A DNA stretch of 64,000 nucleotides from NCBI GenBank assembly GCA_963832305.1, contig CAWHTU010000025.1, forward strand, positions 85,862 through 149,861. The letters run 5' to 3'. The translations under genes and the position numbers were made by a program. Positions within the stretch are counted from its first letter, which is position 1; each line of letters opens with the position of its first letter. This DNA is from Roseiarcus sp963832305 (lineage in GTDB: Bacteria > Pseudomonadota > Alphaproteobacteria > Rhizobiales > Beijerinckiaceae). Below, piece by piece: positions 62,004 to 64,000 of the stretch. The notes beneath the pieces are model-generated. The model made no database searches, was not told where the DNA came from, and was given only the letters and a program-made list of their open reading frames with translations.

Positions 62004-62344
62004 GGAGGGCGCCTTTGGGCACGAGATCAAATCCGCAGCCGCCTATCGAAGCACCGGACGGGAAGCGAGTCCAGGGGGCGAAGCCACAGTGATACTCAGG
62101 CTAGCAAGGGGGCAAGGCCGCCGCGGGCGACCAGGCGGACGTTTCCTTGCGCCAATGGAACAAACCTGCGTCCTTCGCGTTCGGCCGTTTCCGGCGCGCC
62201 TATGCCCTCCCCAATGGGCGCGCCGCCCCCGCGGCGATAGGGATTCGCCGCGGGGGTTGATCTTAACGGCTGTTGCCGGGCGGCCGTAGGCCACCCTTTC
62301 TTGCGCCCTCAGTGGAAGCCATTGTGGGCTGGCGGAGGATCGCT
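62004..62344. other. 340-bp intergenic region with a strong hairpin
   Basis: It separates the two leftward exported-protein genes. I see no gene. The only clear structure is the 12-bp-stem hairpin at 62226-62256. Confidence 0.4.
62226..62256. terminator. Perfect 12-bp stem hairpin downstream of a PEP-CTERM gene
   Basis: CCCCCGCGGCGA (62226-62237) is exactly complementary to TCGCCGCGGGGG (62245-62256) around a seven-base loop. It lies about 90 bp beyond the stop of the leftward PEP-CTERM gene. The plus strand shows a weak T-rich tail (TTGATCTT), but the minus strand does not, so direction is uncertain. Confidence 0.5.
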
Positions 62345-63034
62345 TTACGCTACCGCTACCGTCTTCCTGCGCGCCCGATGACCAACGAAGCCGAGGCCTG
62401 CGAAGCCAAGCAGCACCATCGCCCAGGTCGAGGGCTCCGGGGCGCCGACAGTCAGCGCAACTGGCACGGTGATGGGGTCGCCGCCGTTGATCGTGTATAC
62501 GCCATAGATAGCGGCTCTATTGTCGATGAAGAACTCGCCTCCCGGGGCCGCGCTGATGGTGACCGACCCCAAGCTCGTGCGGGAGGGGGAGGGGTCCAAC
62601 TCGTCGATCACAGCATTGCCGGCTACGTCGCCCGTGAATGTCGCCGACACGAACGTCTCCGGGAACGTGCCAAGATAGTTCGTCAGGGGATTGAAGCCGC
62701 CACCGATGAAGACTTCGAAATCGTCGGTCGTAAGGAGATTGGCGCCAAGCGACATTCCGCCCGTCTCCATGGTGTATGCCGTTTGAGAGAGATCGGCGGA
62801 ATACGTCGCCTCCAATCCGTCCGGAGTGAGGCTTCCGAAGAGAAACTGGAAGTTCGACACAGTCGTGACTCGGACCCATCCGAACGGAGTGTCGAACGTA
62901 CCGACGAGGTCCCACGTGCTTCCGTTAGGAATTGGGTTCGGCACCGGAGAGAGGATGACCGTTGCCCCGGCCGCGCCGGCCGTTACCGCGAGAACGGCCG
63001 AGGCGGCGGCCATGCGTAAGGATGACAGGAACAT
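62345..63034 (-). CDS. PEP-CTERM sorting domain protein
   Basis: The ATG at 63034, with GGAGGT seven bases upstream, gives 229 residues. A signal peptide (MFLSSLRMAAASAVLAVTAGAAGA) precedes a beta-rich region, and the end APEPSTWAMVLLGFAGLGFVGHRARRKTVAVA is a full PEP-CTERM motif (PEP, helix, Arg cluster). It would be cut by an exosortase and exported or anchored. The signal is almost identical to that of the protein at 22232-23029, so one enzyme probably serves both. Confidence 0.93.
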   Translation of the reverse strand: MFLSSLRMAAASAVLAVTAGAAGATVILSPVPNPIPNGSTWDLVGTFDTPFGWVRVTTVSNFQFLFGSLTPDGLEATYSADLSQTAYTMETGGMSLGANLLTTDDFEVFIGGGFNPLTNYLGTFPETFVSATFTGDVAGNAVIDELDPSPSRTSLGSVTISAAPGGEFFIDNRAAIYGVYTINGGDPITVPVALTVGAPEPSTWAMVLLGFAGLGFVGHRARRKTVAVA

Positions 63035-63280
63035 CGATCGTACCTCCATGAGGACGGGATGGGAAAAACTTCGCTGGCGATCTGCGCTGCTGCTCTTGTC
63101 GAGATGGCCGCAAGCTTTCCATAATGCTTTGAGTCATACGCTTGACGCCGCCGCTGCTGGGCGGCGTTATGCGGATTGCACTAGGAAAATAGCCGTTGGA
63201 GCTTCAGGATCAGGCCGGTCCCAGGCCGATCGTGGAAGGACTTTGATCGGAAGGAATCTGAAGCGTCAATCAAATGTTCC

Positions 63281-63475
63281 GTGATCCGCGCGCCGGTCCG
63301 GTCCGCGTCTCGCCCGAACTCCGCCAGCGGCGCCGACAAGCTTGCGCCCGCCGATCGGCGCGATCTGGCGGTCTCAATCGCCTTCGCGCTGACCGGCGGA
63401 TCGAGGCGGGCGAAAGGACAGTCGGCGGATGTGCTGGCGAGGATCGTCGCCGAGCGCGTCGTCGAAGCAGCTTAG
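63281..63475 (+). CDS. Small hypothetical protein
   Basis: From a GTG at 63281 the product is 64 residues: ...KLAPADRRDLAVSIAFALTGGSRRAKGQSADVLARIVAERVVEAA. The DLA..IAFAL......D...A.IVAER.V pattern is found in short proteins of unknown function in Rhizobiales, where a longer C-terminus usually follows; here it stops early. It lacks a clear ribosome binding site, so the call is tentative. Confidence 0.45.
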   Translation: MIRAPVRSASRPNSASGADKLAPADRRDLAVSIAFALTGGSRRAKGQSADVLARIVAERVVEAA

Positions 63476-63517
63476 AGCGCTCCGAGCGCTTGATCTGGCG
63501 TAAGCGTTTCTGGCGCA

Positions 63518-63907
63518 TCAGTTGGTCAGGTTGACTGTCTTGTCCGCGCAGACTTCAACATTGGACACATCCGCCGACTGGCCGTCGGCGTATTTCCCGC
63601 GCAAATCCACGCGACAACTGGCGCCCTGAGGGAGTTTAGCCCAGGTCCATTGGCCGCCTTTCAGCGCACCCAGCACTTTCTTCCAGCTGGCCGAGCCGCT
63701 CTCGGCCGCCTGCAGCTCGACGAGGTCGGCGTTGCGCCAATTTATCACCTTCACCGTGACTGCGCCGCCCGCCGACGTCTTCGGCTTTGGGTTGGACTTC
63801 ACGGGCGCGGCGGCTGGAGCCGGCTCCGGGTTCTGTGCGGCCGCCGACGCCGCGACAACGCCAAACAGCGCCACCATGATCGTGACGGCGAGCGTCCGGC
63901 TCCTCAC
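63518..63907 (-). CDS. Exported hypothetical protein
   Basis: A GTG at 63907, preceded by GGGGAGGA at six bases, gives 129 residues. The signal peptide (VRSRTLAVTIMVALFGVVAASAAAQ) is followed by a Pro/Ala/Lys linker and a small domain (VTVKVINWRNADLVELQAAESGSASWKKVLGALKGGQWTWAKLPQGASCRVDLRGKYADGQSADVSNVEVCADKTVNLT) with two cysteines. It resembles small periplasmic beta-sandwich proteins, but I recognise no family. It is the last gene inside the window. Confidence 0.7.
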   Translation of the reverse strand: MRSRTLAVTIMVALFGVVAASAAAQNPEPAPAAAPVKSNPKPKTSAGGAVTVKVINWRNADLVELQAAESGSASWKKVLGALKGGQWTWAKLPQGASCRVDLRGKYADGQSADVSNVEVCADKTVNLTN

Positions 63908-64000
63908 GAATCTCCTCCCCGCACTGGCGCGAGCCGATGAGCAGCTTGAGCATAACGGACAACGATGGCGAAAGAAAAGCCGGGAGGTTGAGGGACACAC

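Noticed and set aside
1..64000. Integrated prophage or conjugative island
   Set aside because: Apart from the lone tail-tube gene there are no integrase, terminase, capsid, relaxase or attachment-site signals.

Overview
This window is a high-GC chromosome segment of an alphaproteobacterium, most likely of the order Hyphomicrobiales (Rhizobiales) and perhaps near the Beijerinckiaceae/Methylocystaceae. The evidence is the gene content and order (rpsF-rpsR-DUF2232; ihfA-merR-tRNA-Pro; tmk-holB-metG-tatD-MBL), the dense ATGA-type gene overlaps, Ku/LigD end joining, RIME-like intergenic palindromes and PEP-CTERM proteins. The genus assignment is inference only.

Layout. 1-4.5 kb: ribosomal proteins S6 and S18 and the start of a DUF2232 protein, a ferritin-like DUF892 protein, a short-chain dehydrogenase, IHF alpha, a MerR regulator and tRNA-Pro(GGG). 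4.5-8.1 kb: a 2H phosphoesterase, small membrane and exported proteins, a DUF3147 pair and inorganic pyrophosphatase. 8.3-14.6 kb: a leftward housekeeping run of M20 peptidase, MBL hydrolase, TatD, MetG, HolB and Tmk, followed upstream by RlpA. 17.4-26.7 kb: a DNA end-joining and repair neighbourhood (ku1-ligD, ku2, SRAP) flanked by two AI-2E-family membrane proteins. 26.7-36.2 kb: a membrane metallophosphoesterase, an RND efflux adaptor and permease, a GntP-type permease and a patatin. 37.1 kb: an orphan gp19-like phage or contractile-injection tail-tube protein. 37.9-43.4 kb: an Mrp/Mbh-like cation/proton antiporter operon without a full-length MrpA. 44.8-46.9 kb: a PhoB-type regulator and a DUF763 protein.

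47.1-61.5 kb is the most interesting region. It is a tight leftward array of LacI regulator, Gfo/Idh/MocA dehydrogenase, fused family I CoA-transferase, enoyl-CoA hydratase, sugar ABC transporter (binding protein, two permeases, ATPase) and two GMC oxidoreductases, with a divergent fumarate-reductase-like flavoprotein. Between lacI and the flavoprotein gene lie two exact 19-bp copies of a palindromic operator 20 bp apart. The set looks like a regulated pathway that imports a polyol or sugar-like compound, oxidises it several times and finishes through CoA-thioester chemistry. I could not match it to a described pathway.

Several genes carry apparent single-base frameshifts: yjbQ (two), the RND permease, the last Mrp subunit, and probably a small exported protein. 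Either several genes are decaying or the assembly has indel errors, and this should be settled before reading biology into them. Two intergenic regions carry short tandem repeats of about 21 bp, and several palindromic dispersed elements are present, one of which forms the C-terminal coding sequence of an exported protein.
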